Shown: positions 25,076-33,515, counted from the stretch's first letter. The stretch: DNA of 64,000 bases from an uncultured Emergencia sp. (GCA_937997955.1 CALLDR010000187.1:30488-94487), one strand, 5' to 3'. Notes: a model not told the origin generated them from the sequence alone. Numbers and translations: made by a program.

Positions 25076-26160
25076 TTGATGATGCGGGTGAAGAGGTCGA
25101 AGCGGCGCTGGACCGTCTGTATGGAGAGAAATTCTTTTTCGCTGTGAGGAAAACCGCCGCCGGGACCGCATCCATCGATGATGGGGATATCCAGATCGGC
25201 AAGCCGGTTGGCGTCTGAGATGCCGCCGGCTTTTACATATTCCAGACCGTAAGGCGCAAGCTCTTCTATCAGGGCGAGGGTCTTTGCCGTCGGCAGAAGG
25301 GGCGGATAGTGGCTCAGCTGGGTGACTTCCGCGCGCGTGCCTTCCACGAAGGGCTTTGCGGTCATCTTTTCCAGTGCACGCTGCACGCGGGCAAGCTCTT
25401 TCTGATCAGTATACCGGACTTCCATCATGGCCCAGGCGGACGGGGCTACCACGTTGAGCGCCGTGCCGCCCTCCATCAGTCCCACGTTGATGGAGGTGCC
25501 GCGGTCGTAATTCTTCAGTTTATCCAAGCGGGTGATCCAGTGGGCCAGCTCGGTGACGGCGCTGGCGCCTTTCCACGGGGCTGTGCCGGCGTGGGAGGCG
25601 ATGCCCTGGATGTCAATTCGGTATTTGGCGATGCCTTTTCTCTGGTTGACAAGCCGGTCCTCCTTCCGGCCTCCCTCGAAGATGAAGATCCTCCTGCAGT
25701 TTGCGGCTTCGCGCCTGAGCATCGCCGCGGAATCTGGGGAACCGATCTCCTCATCGCTGTTGAGAACGATGCACAGCGGAATTTCAGGGGCGGATTGCCG
25801 CAGCTCTTTGGCGATATACAGAATCAAAAGGGCTCCGGCTTTCATATCTACCGTGCCGGGACCGGTGACGATGTCTCCCTCCCTGGTAAAAGGCCGCGCG
25901 GCGGCTGTGCCGTCGGGAAATACAGTGTCCATGTGGCCGCCCAGATAACTGTCAAAGAAAGCCGCATCCGGCGTCTTCGCGATGACCACCGGGCGTCCCA
26001 CCTCGCCAGCCGTTTCCTCCGACACATCAAAACCCGTCAGGCGGAACCCCTTTGCGAAAAAAGCCGCCATCTGCCGATTGCCGTCAAGGTTGGACGTGCC
26101 GCTGTCTATGTTGATCAGATATTCCAGATCCTTTAAATACTCATTCAAATTCAGTCCCAT
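25051..26160 (-). CDS. M20-family metallopeptidase
   Basis: This 369-residue zinc peptidase resembles glutamate carboxypeptidase/CPG2. The first zinc motif is GHMDTVFPDG, and the bridging Asp lies in GPGTVDMKAG. SDEEIGSPDS carries the catalytic Glu pair, and a dimerisation insert sits in the middle. Its product or substrate is not evident. A GGCAGG box precedes the start. proC lies upstream on the same strand but is 210 bases away. Confidence 0.88.
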   Translation of the reverse strand: MGLNLNEYLKDLEYLINIDSGTSNLDGNRQMAAFFAKGFRLTGFDVSEETAGEVGRPVVIAKTPDAAFFDSYLGGHMDTVFPDGTAAARPFTREGDIVTGPGTVDMKAGALLILYIAKELRQSAPEIPLCIVLNSDEEIGSPDSAAMLRREAANCRRIFIFEGGRKEDRLVNQRKGIAKYRIDIQGIASHAGTAPWKGASAVTELAHWITRLDKLKNYDRGTSINVGLMEGGTALNVVAPSAWAMMEVRYTDQKELARVQRALEKMTAKPFVEGTRAEVTQLSHYPPLLPTAKTLALIEELAPYGLEYVKAGGISDANRLADLDIPIIDGCGPGGGFPHSEKEFLSIQTVQRRFDLFTRIIKETGIPSK

Positions 26161-26370
26161 GTATTACCTGCCTTTCTCTGGGAACGTTGGCCGGGCCGCA
26201 GCAGCTGTGTCAGCCGCGGCAGCAGGCTCTGGACCGGCGTGGAATCGCGCCGGCCAGGTACGGCGGCTGACCATATCTCTGCTCTGTCCTTTGAACGGTT
26301 TCGTATTTTGCAGGAAGACGGCGCAGTTTACGAAACCGGCGGCGCTGATGCGGTGCGAACCTTTTGTCTG

Positions 26371-27165
26371 CTATCTGTTTTCTATGGCGTCTATGGCGTC
26401 GATGACGGCGGACCGCAGGCCTTTGCGTTCCAGAGTGGTCACGCCGACGATGGTGGTACCGCCAGGGGAGCAGACGGCATCCTTCATGGCTCCCGGATGA
26501 CTGCCCGTTTCGACCAGAAGACTGCCGGTTCCCGCCACCATCTGTCCGGCCAGCTGATAAGCCAGAGGACGGGTAAGGCCGTGCATGACGCCGGCGTCGC
26601 CAAGAGCTTCGATGAACATGCTGACAAAGGCAGGTCCGCAGCCTGCGATGGTGCCCGCGATGCTGACATGGGCGGAATCCACGGTCTGAACCAGGCTGAT
26701 GGTGGAAAGCAGCGCGCTGACCAGCTCAAAATCGCCGCCGAGAGAGTGCTTATCCTCCAGAATGAAGATGCCCCGGCCCACGGACACCGGCGTGTTAGGC
26801 AGGGTCGTGATGTGGCGGGTTCCCGGCGCCAGAATGGCCTCGTAATCGTCAAAGGAAACGCCGGCGGCCACGGAGATGACGATCTTGTCTTTCAGTATGC
26901 CGGCGACAGGGCTGACCACCTCCGCCACCATATAAGGTTTGACGGCGATGAATACGATATCGGATGCTTCAGCCACCTGGGCGGCTGTTTCACAAGGGTT
27001 GATGCCCCTGCTCTCTGTATTGGCAAGGAGCTTGTCATAGTTCCTGGCGCAGGCATAGATCTGGCCGCCTTCCAGAACGCCTTCCCGCAGGAAGCCAAAA
27101 GCGATGGCCTGTGCCATATTGCCGAATCCGATGAAACCGATTTTTAAGTCTTTAAATGTATGCAT
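26371..27165 (-). CDS. proC: Pyrroline-5-carboxylate reductase
   Basis: This 264-residue NAD(P)H enzyme makes L-proline from pyrroline-5-carboxylate. The dinucleotide loop is IGFIGFGNMAQAIAFGFL, and the C-terminal signature GCGPAFVSMFIEALGDAGV followed by LAYQLAGQMVAGTGSLL is complete. It has its own extended -10 promoter, so it is not part of the van-like operon upstream. Confidence 0.95.
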   Translation of the reverse strand: MHTFKDLKIGFIGFGNMAQAIAFGFLREGVLEGGQIYACARNYDKLLANTESRGINPCETAAQVAEASDIVFIAVKPYMVAEVVSPVAGILKDKIVISVAAGVSFDDYEAILAPGTRHITTLPNTPVSVGRGIFILEDKHSLGGDFELVSALLSTISLVQTVDSAHVSIAGTIAGCGPAFVSMFIEALGDAGVMHGLTRPLAYQLAGQMVAGTGSLLVETGSHPGAMKDAVCSPGGTTIVGVTTLERKGLRSAVIDAIDAIENR

Positions 27166-27207
27166 GAATGAAACTCCCTTCGCAAAAAATGAAAAAGTGA
27201 TAGAACT

Positions 27208-27236
27208 ATTCTACCACATTTTCTGAAATACTGCCA
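27208..27236 (-). promoter_or_regulatory. Promoter of proC
   Basis: TGGTAGAAT on the minus strand is an extended -10; a weak TGGCAG sits 17 bases upstream. Confidence 0.5.
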
Positions 27237-27300
27237 CAATTGTATGAATTGTATCTGCTGCGAGGGGACGATAATCCCCCCCGCAGTGCTATTGCTGCAG

Positions 27301-28041
27301 TTACTGCCACAGTGTGATCACGTGGCCGCCGGTGTTGGTGCCGGACACCTCTGCCAGGCGATGATCAGGAAGTCCGATCTGGCCGAAGCCGCTGGCCCAG
27401 TAGATCTCGATGACCCGGCCTCCGGAGGTGAATTGAAGCGGATTCCCTCCCCATGGAAAGCGCCGCAGATAGTACAGGTATTCCTCAAGGCAGAGATTCA
27501 GCCGTTCCATAATGACCGCATGTGGGTAGCCGACAAAACGGAAATGCCAGGGTTCACAGGCGATGCCGGTCAGCGTCTCTTTGTCAGATGCGTAACGCTG
27601 AACAAAGCCGTACCGGCTGGCCGCTCCGCGGAAATCCCTGCAAACGCCGCTGTCAGGGAAATCGGGGCAAAGGAAGTCGACGTCATCCGCGCGCTTTGCC
27701 AGATCAATAGCCAGCCCGCTTTGATGCTCGCTGCAGCCGGGCTTGGCCACGTATTTGCGGGTAAAGTCCGGGCCGTTTTCCGCGAGAGAGTTTTCGTAGA
27801 TCTGACGCTGTTCTTGCGCCGAACGATAGCCGCTGACCGCAGTAATCTCCCGCTGGCCGTTTACGGAAGCCAGGAGCTGGCCAAGGCAGGTGGCCGTGCG
27901 CGCCTCCAGTAGTATATCCGGCGCGTCGGGACTGGCGGGAAGGCATCTTGGCGGGGCAGCATCGGACAACGGGTGCCCGCTGTTGATCAAAATCAGGCTG
28001 CCCCGCTCCATTGTTCTTTCTGTCAGCTCAACGGTCTTCAT
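27301..28041 (-). CDS. vanXY: VanXY-like D,D-dipeptidase/carboxypeptidase
   Basis: This 246-residue M15 zinc peptidase carries SEHQSGLAIDL (S-x-H-x-x-G-x-x-x-D) and EPWHFRFVGYPHA with the catalytic Glu and zinc His. There is no signal peptide, as in VanXY proteins of the vanC, vanE and vanG clusters, which act in the cytoplasm on D-Ala-D-Ala dipeptide and D-Ala-ended precursors. Its ATG overlaps the ligase stop (ATGA). A role in clearing normal D-Ala-D-Ala termini is inferred from this context. VanY carboxypeptidases are the alternative. Confidence 0.87.
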   Translation of the reverse strand: MKTVELTERTMERGSLILINSGHPLSDAAPPRCLPASPDAPDILLEARTATCLGQLLASVNGQREITAVSGYRSAQEQRQIYENSLAENGPDFTRKYVAKPGCSEHQSGLAIDLAKRADDVDFLCPDFPDSGVCRDFRGAASRYGFVQRYASDKETLTGIACEPWHFRFVGYPHAVIMERLNLCLEEYLYYLRRFPWGGNPLQFTSGGRVIEIYWASGFGQIGLPDHRLAEVSGTNTGGHVITLWQ

Positions 28042-29087
28042 TTTGGCATCTCCAGCTGAATCAGGGTGTTGATCACGTCGGAATAGGAAAGTCCTGCGCC
28101 GGCCAGCATCTTTGGGTAGCGGCTCAGGCTGGTGCAGCCGGGAATGGTGTTGACCTCGTTGAAGACGATGTCGTTTTCTGGTGTCAGGAACATGTCGACG
28201 CGGGCGAAGCCCTTGCAGTCCAGCGCCCGGTAGATCTTCGCGGCCGCATCCTGTACGCGTGCCTCCGTGTCTGCGTCGATGCGGGCAGGCATGTGGATTC
28301 TGGCGTGCTGCTGGGTATATTTTTCTTCGTAGTCGAAGAACCAGGTGTCCAGCTCCACTTCATCTACCCGGCCCAGGGTCAGGTTCTCGTTGCCTAAGAC
28401 GGCGCAGCCGACCTCAAAACCCTCCACGTTTTCTTCGATCAGAATCTGGGTGTCGTGTCGAAAAGCTTCTTCCGCAGCGTCTGCTAGCTGGGTCAGGTCT
28501 GCGATCTTGGTGATGCCGAAGGAAGAGCCGGCTCTCAGCGGCTTGACAAAGAGAGGGCAGCGCAGGTCTTTGCAGGAAGCCGTCAGCTCCTGCTCCGTCG
28601 GGCGGTGGTCAAAGTAGACCGACTTCGGAACTCTGATCCCGGCCAGGCTGACGATCTGATGGGCGCGGTGCTTGTCCATGGACAGGGCGGAAGCCAGCAC
28701 GCCGCAGCCGATAACCGGGATGCCCGCCAGCTCTGCCAGGCCCTGGACGCTTCCGTCCTCGCCGTTTTTGCCGTGAAGTACCGGAAAGACGGCGTCGAGC
28801 CAGGTGAAATGCAGCCCCTTTTCTGTGATTTCTCCCAGCCCGTGAACAGAGCGGTCCGGCGATAAGAAAGCTCTCTTCAGATGCAGAAGGTCCCGATGCC
28901 AGGTGTCCTCCGCAATCTCTTCGTAGTCCCCGTAAAAGCGAAACCACTGGCCGTCCTGGGTGATGCCGACCGGAATCACATCGTATTTAGACGAATCGAT
29001 GCTTTCCAGCACGCTGCAGGCGGATTTTAGTGATACGGGATACTCGCTGGAGCATCCTCCGAACAAAACTGCTAAATTCTTTTTCAT
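28038..29087 (-). CDS. vanG: VanG-like D-alanine-D-serine type ligase
   Basis: This 349-residue ATP-grasp ligase has the start LAVLFGGCSSEYPVSLKSA, VFPVLHGKNGEDGSVQGL, SALSMDKHRAHQIVSLAGI, FVKPLRAGSSFGITK and FFDYEEKYT. From memory these segments match the VanG D-Ala-D-Ser ligase much more closely than they match Ddl. A separate Ddl-type ligase lies at 41972. It is coupled on both sides (ATGA overlaps with vanW and vanXY). D-Ser specificity is inferred from family resemblance; no serine racemase gene is in view. Confidence 0.83.
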   Translation of the reverse strand: MKKNLAVLFGGCSSEYPVSLKSACSVLESIDSSKYDVIPVGITQDGQWFRFYGDYEEIAEDTWHRDLLHLKRAFLSPDRSVHGLGEITEKGLHFTWLDAVFPVLHGKNGEDGSVQGLAELAGIPVIGCGVLASALSMDKHRAHQIVSLAGIRVPKSVYFDHRPTEQELTASCKDLRCPLFVKPLRAGSSFGITKIADLTQLADAAEEAFRHDTQILIEENVEGFEVGCAVLGNENLTLGRVDEVELDTWFFDYEEKYTQQHARIHMPARIDADTEARVQDAAAKIYRALDCKGFARVDMFLTPENDIVFNEVNTIPGCTSLSRYPKMLAGAGLSYSDVINTLIQLEMPK

Positions 29088-29920
29088 ATATCTGAAACCC
29101 CTTTCTCTTCTGTGATCTCCGTGCCGGGCGGCAGCGGATACTCAATGATGCAGCTGTTGGTGTAGAGGACTTCTTCTGTGACCTGACCGCTGAACCGGTT
29201 GCTCCGGCGCCTTGCCAGAGTGGATTCTTCCACGATCTGACCGCCGCGGCGCACATAGCGCTTTGACGGATTGTACAGCTCATAATCGAAGCAGCGGTCT
29301 GTGTCAGCCAGGATCCTGCCGCGGATCTGGTCCCCGTCAAAGGTGATGGACAGCTGGTAGGTATGACTGGTCTCATTTTTGACCTTCAGATCCAGCCAGC
29401 CTTCCGCGATGGTGGCGTCGATGCCGGCAAGCATATTGGGATCGGCTGGCGTGACAGCCTCTGTTCCGTGACCGTGCCGCTCGACGATGGTCAGCTGGCT
29501 GTGAAGAAACAGCCAGTACAGCAGGTTGGACAGCTGGCACAGCCCGCCGCCGTACTCCCCTTTGATCTCTCCGCCCACAAGGCTGAGTCCATCTTTGTAC
29601 GGCGTTTCCTTATCGGCGTCTTTGATGGCCAGGCAGAAAGAAAATGTCTCTCCCGGTTTAATGACTAGGCCGTGCAGCTTAGCCGCCGCCACCTTCAGGT
29701 TGTGGACTTTGTTATATTGGTATTTTATATCGTAGCCGCTGTCCGGATTTATCATCGGCTCGCTTTTGGCGGAGATCTCGCTGGGCAGCAGGCCCTTTCG
29801 CTGTGTCCGGGCGTAGACATGTCTGTCAAATCTCATGCCGGTGTAGAAAAAGGCTTTGCGCTGCGCCTGCCGCAGCGGCAGCAGCCAGGGAAATCGCTCC
29901 GTGATTCTTTTTCTCGTCAT
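29084..29920 (-). CDS. vanW: VanW family protein
   Basis: This 278-residue protein has the VanW hallmarks RFPWLLPLRQAQRKAFFY, FSFCLAIKDADKETPYKDGL, GGGLCQLSNLLYWLFLHS and IVERHGHG. VanW occurs in the vanB and vanG clusters; its function is unknown. The start at 29920 follows AAAGGAGAGAGG; the ATGs further up are not family-like. It overlaps the ligase as ATGA and is the first gene of the resistance-type operon, behind a leader hairpin. Confidence 0.9.
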   Translation of the reverse strand: MTRKRITERFPWLLPLRQAQRKAFFYTGMRFDRHVYARTQRKGLLPSEISAKSEPMINPDSGYDIKYQYNKVHNLKVAAAKLHGLVIKPGETFSFCLAIKDADKETPYKDGLSLVGGEIKGEYGGGLCQLSNLLYWLFLHSQLTIVERHGHGTEAVTPADPNMLAGIDATIAEGWLDLKVKNETSHTYQLSITFDGDQIRGRILADTDRCFDYELYNPSKRYVRRGGQIVEESTLARRRSNRFSGQVTEEVLYTNSCIIEYPLPPGTEITEEKGVSDI

Positions 29921-29948
29921 TTTCCTCTCTCCTTTGCGCGGCCCCATG

Positions 29949-29997
29949 AAAAAAGCCACCTTCCTGATATGTCTCTATCATATCAGGAAGATGGCTT
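29949..29997 (-). terminator. Intrinsic terminator in the vanW leader
   Basis: On the minus strand an 18-bp stem (arms 29980-29997 and 29953-29970, one G-T pair) is followed by six T. It ends vanRS transcripts. It also lies between the predicted vanW promoter and the vanW start, so it could attenuate the operon. Confidence 0.85.
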
Positions 29998-30013
29998 GGA
30001 GTCTTATGGGAAA

Positions 30014-30060
30014 GCTATACATCTTCTGAATAATTTCTGCGGGATTTCTTACGAAATTCT
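30014..30060 (-). promoter_or_regulatory. VanR-box-like direct repeats and -10 of the vanW operon
   Basis: On the minus strand AGAA half-sites begin at 30060, 30049, 30038 and 30027, exactly 11 bp apart, followed by a TATAGC -10 (30019-30014). TCGTAAGAAAT here resembles the VanR boxes described for vanA/vanB. OmpR-type regulators bind direct repeats with this spacing. Confidence 0.7.
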
Positions 30061-30121
30061 AAAGCAGAAAAAAGCGGTAAAATGACATGTTTGAATGATA
30101 TGCTCTGTTGGCGCGGAGCTT

Positions 30122-31255
30122 TTACAGCGGTAAAACTACTTCAAACCGAATGACTTCGTCCTGGCTCAGGGCGAGGATGGAGCCGCCGTGAAGTTCCACG
30201 ATCTCCTTGGCGATCGCCAGGCCCAGACCGGCGCCGCCTCGGCGAGTGCCCCGGGAGGTATCCAGCCGGTAGAACTGTTCAAAGAGACGGCCCAGTTTAT
30301 CGGCTGAGATGGTCTCTCCGTCATTTTCAAAGGTCAGCAGCACCTCCTGGCGGGAAGGGCTCTGTCCAGAGGCAGCCTGACCGGCGGCATCTTGACCGGG
30401 CAGGCTGGCTTTGATGCGGATAACGGAATTTTCGTAGCTGTAGTTGACCGCGTTTCGCAGCAGATTGTCGAAGACCCTCTGCAGCTTGTCGGGATCGCAG
30501 CGGAGCATGATGCCTTCCGGCGCGTCCAGTGAGATCTTCAGGTTCTTGTCCCGGAGCATGGGCGCAAACTCGCTGGCCAACTGCTGAAGCATCAGGGTCA
30601 GGTTGATCCGCTGTTTGTTCAGCTCTATATGGGAAAGATTGAATCTGGTGATATCGAAGAACTCGTTGATCAGGTCGTCCAGCCGCTCCGCTTTATCCAA
30701 AGCGATATTCTGGTAGCGCTGACGCATTTCAGGAGACATGTTTTGTTCGTCCCGGAGCAGTGTCAGATAGCCTATGACCGATGTGATCGGCGTTTTCAGG
30801 TCGTGGGCCAGATAAGTGACCAGATCGCTTTTGCGCTGCTCGGCTTCTTTTGCCGCCCTTTGACTGGTCAGAGTGGTGACTTTGATCTGGTTCAGCTGAC
30901 CCTCCAGATCGGACAGGGCCGACGGCAGTTCCACCAGATGGTCATCAGGGCTGGAGACGATCTTCGCCGCGTCTATGACGTTCTGCAGATAACGGAACGG
31001 CTTGGTCCAGTAATGATGGATGATGAAGATGTAGCCGACGATAAGATACAGGAGAGCCAGGGGGCCTTCACGGAGGCGGACCCAGCTGCCCAGGATATAG
31101 ATGAGCTCATCTCCCTGCCAGGTAAACATGCCGAACATCAGGAGAGCTACCATGTACAAGGCCGCGCTGCCGATGGTAAACAATATAATAGTACTGATGA
31201 GCTGCACAAACAGTCTGATGGACAGACTGCGGCTCAGATTTTTTTCACGCTTCAA
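30122..31255 (-). CDS. vanS: VanS-like sensor histidine kinase
   Basis: This 377-residue kinase has two membrane helices (~15-43 and ~63-82) around a short external loop. HAMP-like and DHp segments follow, with the H-box YLAHDLKTPITSVIGYLTLL, then N-box DNLLRNAVNYSYEN and G-box GGAGLGLAIAKEIVELHGGS. The H-box is strikingly VanS-like. A short Gly/Ala/Gln linker (QDAAGQAASGQSPSRQ) interrupts the ATPase domain. It overlaps vanR by 11 bases. It would sense glycopeptide or cell-wall stress and phosphorylate the partner regulator. Confidence 0.88.
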   Translation of the reverse strand: MKREKNLSRSLSIRLFVQLISTIILFTIGSAALYMVALLMFGMFTWQGDELIYILGSWVRLREGPLALLYLIVGYIFIIHHYWTKPFRYLQNVIDAAKIVSSPDDHLVELPSALSDLEGQLNQIKVTTLTSQRAAKEAEQRKSDLVTYLAHDLKTPITSVIGYLTLLRDEQNMSPEMRQRYQNIALDKAERLDDLINEFFDITRFNLSHIELNKQRINLTLMLQQLASEFAPMLRDKNLKISLDAPEGIMLRCDPDKLQRVFDNLLRNAVNYSYENSVIRIKASLPGQDAAGQAASGQSPSRQEVLLTFENDGETISADKLGRLFEQFYRLDTSRGTRRGGAGLGLAIAKEIVELHGGSILALSQDEVIRFEVVLPL

Positions 31256-31940
31256 TTTTGTATCCCACTCCCCATACAGTTTTGATGAATTTCGGATGCT
31301 TTGCAGGTTCTTTCAGTTTCTCGCGGAGACGGCCGATGTGAGCCATGACCGTGTTGTTGCTGTTGTCCAGGTATTTTTCTCCCCAGACTTTTTCAAAGAG
31401 CTCCTCGGAGGATACCACTTTGCCCTTGTTTTCGCAGAGATACCAAAGGATGGAAAATTCCAGCGGTGTCAGAGCTATGGTCTCGCCGAACAACGTGCAG
31501 GCGTGGGTGTCTTTGTTGATGGTCAGTCCGCGAATGTCGTGGAAAGCCTGAGGCGTTTCACCGGCGTGGTTATAGCTCTTATAGCGGCGCAGCTGCGTTT
31601 TTACCCGGGCGATCAGCTCCAACGGGTTGAAGGGTTTGGTGATATAGTCGTCGGCGCCCAGGGTCAGCCCCATGATCTTGTCCATGTCTTCCACCTTTGC
31701 GGTCAGCATGATGACGGGGAAAAAGTGCTTTTCCCGGATCTTCTGCAGGATGTGAAACCCGTCGATATCCGGCAGCATCACGTCCAAAACTGCCATATCC
31801 AGCGGCATGGCTTCGATACAGGCCAGGGCGTCGGCCCCGTTGTAGAACTTATATACATCGTACCCGTCGTTTTTCAGGTAAACTTCGATCAGATCTGCGA
31901 TTTCCTTTTCATCGTCGACGATAAGGATTTTTTCATTCAT
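31245..31940 (-). CDS. vanR: VanR-like response regulator
   Basis: This 231-residue OmpR-family regulator has a receiver domain with DDE at the start, phospho-Asp in AVLDVMLPDIDGF, and TLGADDYITKPFNPLELIAR. A C-terminal winged helix follows (LTPLEFSILWYLCENKG, NTVMAHIGRLREKL). The receiver is VanR-like in detail, including the QLRRYK linker. It is the likely ligand of the 11-bp repeats in front of vanW. It overlaps the kinase gene, so the two are made together. Confidence 0.9.
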   Translation of the reverse strand: MNEKILIVDDEKEIADLIEVYLKNDGYDVYKFYNGADALACIEAMPLDMAVLDVMLPDIDGFHILQKIREKHFFPVIMLTAKVEDMDKIMGLTLGADDYITKPFNPLELIARVKTQLRRYKSYNHAGETPQAFHDIRGLTINKDTHACTLFGETIALTPLEFSILWYLCENKGKVVSSEELFEKVWGEKYLDNSNNTVMAHIGRLREKLKEPAKHPKFIKTVWGVGYKIEA

Positions 31941-32129
31941 TGTTACGTACCCCTTTTCTTTTGATGAGACTGAAATACAGTCAACTTTACTTTAGCACAA
32001 AAAAGCGGGAAGAGCAATATCTATCGAAATGTAAAATGGCCGGCAAAAGCCGGCCGGATAAAAGCTCATTGAACCCGCAAGGCCTTACTGCGGGCCGCGT
32101 TGCAGGCGGTGCCATCGTAGGCGGTTCTT

Positions 32130-32256
32130 TTATAATGCAGGAAATATCGATTTTTCGATATTTCCGGAATTTCACGAAAAGCACCTTGCGAAGCGTCGCC
32201 CCTCGCGGGCGACATGTGTGCATAGGAGGCTTTACCTCCGTCATGCCCTTTTCTTA
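32130..32256. repeat. Dispersed palindromic element, copy B
   Basis: This matches copy A (5443-5655) over its whole length, without the ~85-base internal segment. The same stems are present: GAAATATCGA/TCGATATTTC, GTCGCCC/GGGCGAC and GGAGG/CCTCC. It begins at the 3' end of the minus-strand Rpn-type gene. Together with GC hairpins at 32038-32055 and 32073-32095 it fills the 313-base gap before vanR. Confidence 0.8.
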
Positions 32257-33432
32257 TAGAGACAGTTCCTTGAACAGAAGCTCCCGATAATCGGCATCGT
32301 CCAACGCCTTTCGCATGTCTTCGGTGCGGCCCTGTTCCAAAAGGAGTCTCATCATTGTCTCGAAACGCGGCTGTCCTGTTTCAGTCTCTAATTCTTTGAT
32401 CCGCGCGTTTGCGGCTTCCAGGTCCTGTTCTGTGGACTTCAGCTGGGTTTTTGTGGTCTCCAGATCCTGTTCCCTGGACTTCAGCTGAGACTTTGTGGTC
32501 TTCAGGTCCTGCTCCCTGGACTTCAGCTGGGTTTTTGTGGTCTCCAAGTCCTGTTCCTTGGACTTCAGCTGAGACTTTGTGGTCTCCAGGTCCTGTTCCC
32601 TGGACTTCAGCTGGGTTTCGGCGGTCTCCAGGTCCTGCTCCTTGGACTTCAGCTGGATTTCAGCCGCTTCCAAATTCTGTTCTATGGACTTCAATTGGGT
32701 TTCAGCGGCTTCCAGGCTCTTTTTGATCTTTTCCATGGTGCAGGCTGTCCGTACCCATTCCTCATACAGAGTCATTTTGTTTCGCACCTCCTTTTCCTGT
32801 TCCATGCTTCTTACAACGTTTTGCAGGCGAGAGATCCATGGATCTGATTCCACCACGGTGTCCTCCTCCAGATACAGAAATAGATTTTTCAGGCCCTCCG
32901 GGATATCCTCTTTTCTGCACGCTGTATTTAGAAATATTGTAAACTGACCATCCTGCAAAAGCAAGCGGTTTTTTCTGTCGTACATTTCAAAGGAATATAT
33001 GGGCTGGTCCATGCCGAACAGGTCGAAGAGGCAGATGAAGATCACGTAGCCGGGCTTCAGCTCCCGATACTCCTGTCCCCTTGCAAGGGAATCCACGGCG
33101 GCCGCCCCGTGATAGTAGCGGCTGCGCTGGGGCAGTGACCTGGTATCCGAGGCCTGAACCTCCACGTCATACCATATGTTTTCCTCTTCAAACAGTACGT
33201 CAAAACGGACGGCTTTGGCATAAGGGTTAATTACGATGGTCTGCTCTGTCTGCAGAAAAGCCTCCGATCTGCCGGAAATCTCGTTTTCGCCGCAGTCGTG
33301 GAGACGCAGGCTGCGGATTTTTCTGTCAGGCAGGATGCGGGAAAGCAGCTCGCGAAAAAGATCTTCGTCCTTCATGACTACGCTGAACATGACCGGATTG
33401 CAGAGGCTGCTGTGTGTTTTTTTCTTTGTCAT
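32254..33432 (-). CDS. Rpn-type PD-(D/E)XK nuclease protein with repeat coiled coil
   Basis: This 392-residue protein belongs to the Rpn/PD-(D/E)XK 'putative transposase' family. The N-terminal ~200 residues carry the nuclease core: FDVLFEEENIWYDVEVQ has the D and E-x-Q, and RSRYYHGAAAVDSLARGQEY and KPGYVIFICLFDLFG are family marks. Residues ~240-351 form a long coiled coil made of eight 14-residue repeats such as LETTKTQLKSREQD. The C-terminus (FETMMRLLLEQGRTEDMRKA) is the usual tail. The start follows AGGAGGT, but an intrinsic terminator sits just before it. Confidence 0.87.
   Translation of the reverse strand: MTKKKTHSSLCNPVMFSVVMKDEDLFRELLSRILPDRKIRSLRLHDCGENEISGRSEAFLQTEQTIVINPYAKAVRFDVLFEEENIWYDVEVQASDTRSLPQRSRYYHGAAAVDSLARGQEYRELKPGYVIFICLFDLFGMDQPIYSFEMYDRKNRLLLQDGQFTIFLNTACRKEDIPEGLKNLFLYLEEDTVVESDPWISRLQNVVRSMEQEKEVRNKMTLYEEWVRTACTMEKIKKSLEAAETQLKSIEQNLEAAEIQLKSKEQDLETAETQLKSREQDLETTKSQLKSKEQDLETTKTQLKSREQDLKTTKSQLKSREQDLETTKTQLKSTEQDLEAANARIKELETETGQPRFETMMRLLLEQGRTEDMRKALDDADYRELLFKELSL
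32422..32715 (-). repeat. 42-bp in-frame tandem repeat encoding a coiled coil
   Basis: Seven near-identical 42-base units (plus a degenerate eighth) encode 14-residue, two-heptad repeats of the form LExxxxQLKSxEQD. Several adjacent units differ by only a few bases, so copy number may vary between strains. Confidence 0.85.
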
Positions 33433-33455
33433 AAAAATACCTCCTTAAATTCAGA

Positions 33456-33487
33456 CAAAAAAAGAGAACGGCAGATCTGTCGTTCTC
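33456..33487 (-). terminator. Intrinsic terminator in the leader of the Rpn-type gene
   Basis: On the minus strand GAGAACG...CGTTCTC closes a small loop and is followed by seven T. It lies only ~13 bases before the AGGAGG box of the Rpn gene. Confidence 0.75.
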
Positions 33488-33515
33488 AAACAAAGTAAAA
33501 CTGTTGTGGTACTAA

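Noticed and set aside
31987..32244. 85-codon minus-strand frame in the dispersed element
   Set aside because: The same translated sequence appears in the other copy, so it reflects the repeated DNA element and not a gene.
32422..32715. CRISPR-like repeats
   Set aside because: The repeat is in frame, protein-coding and forms heptads within an intact gene.
32254..33432. True transposase of an insertion sequence
   Set aside because: The family is sometimes named transposase, but no terminal inverted repeats or target duplications are visible around the gene.
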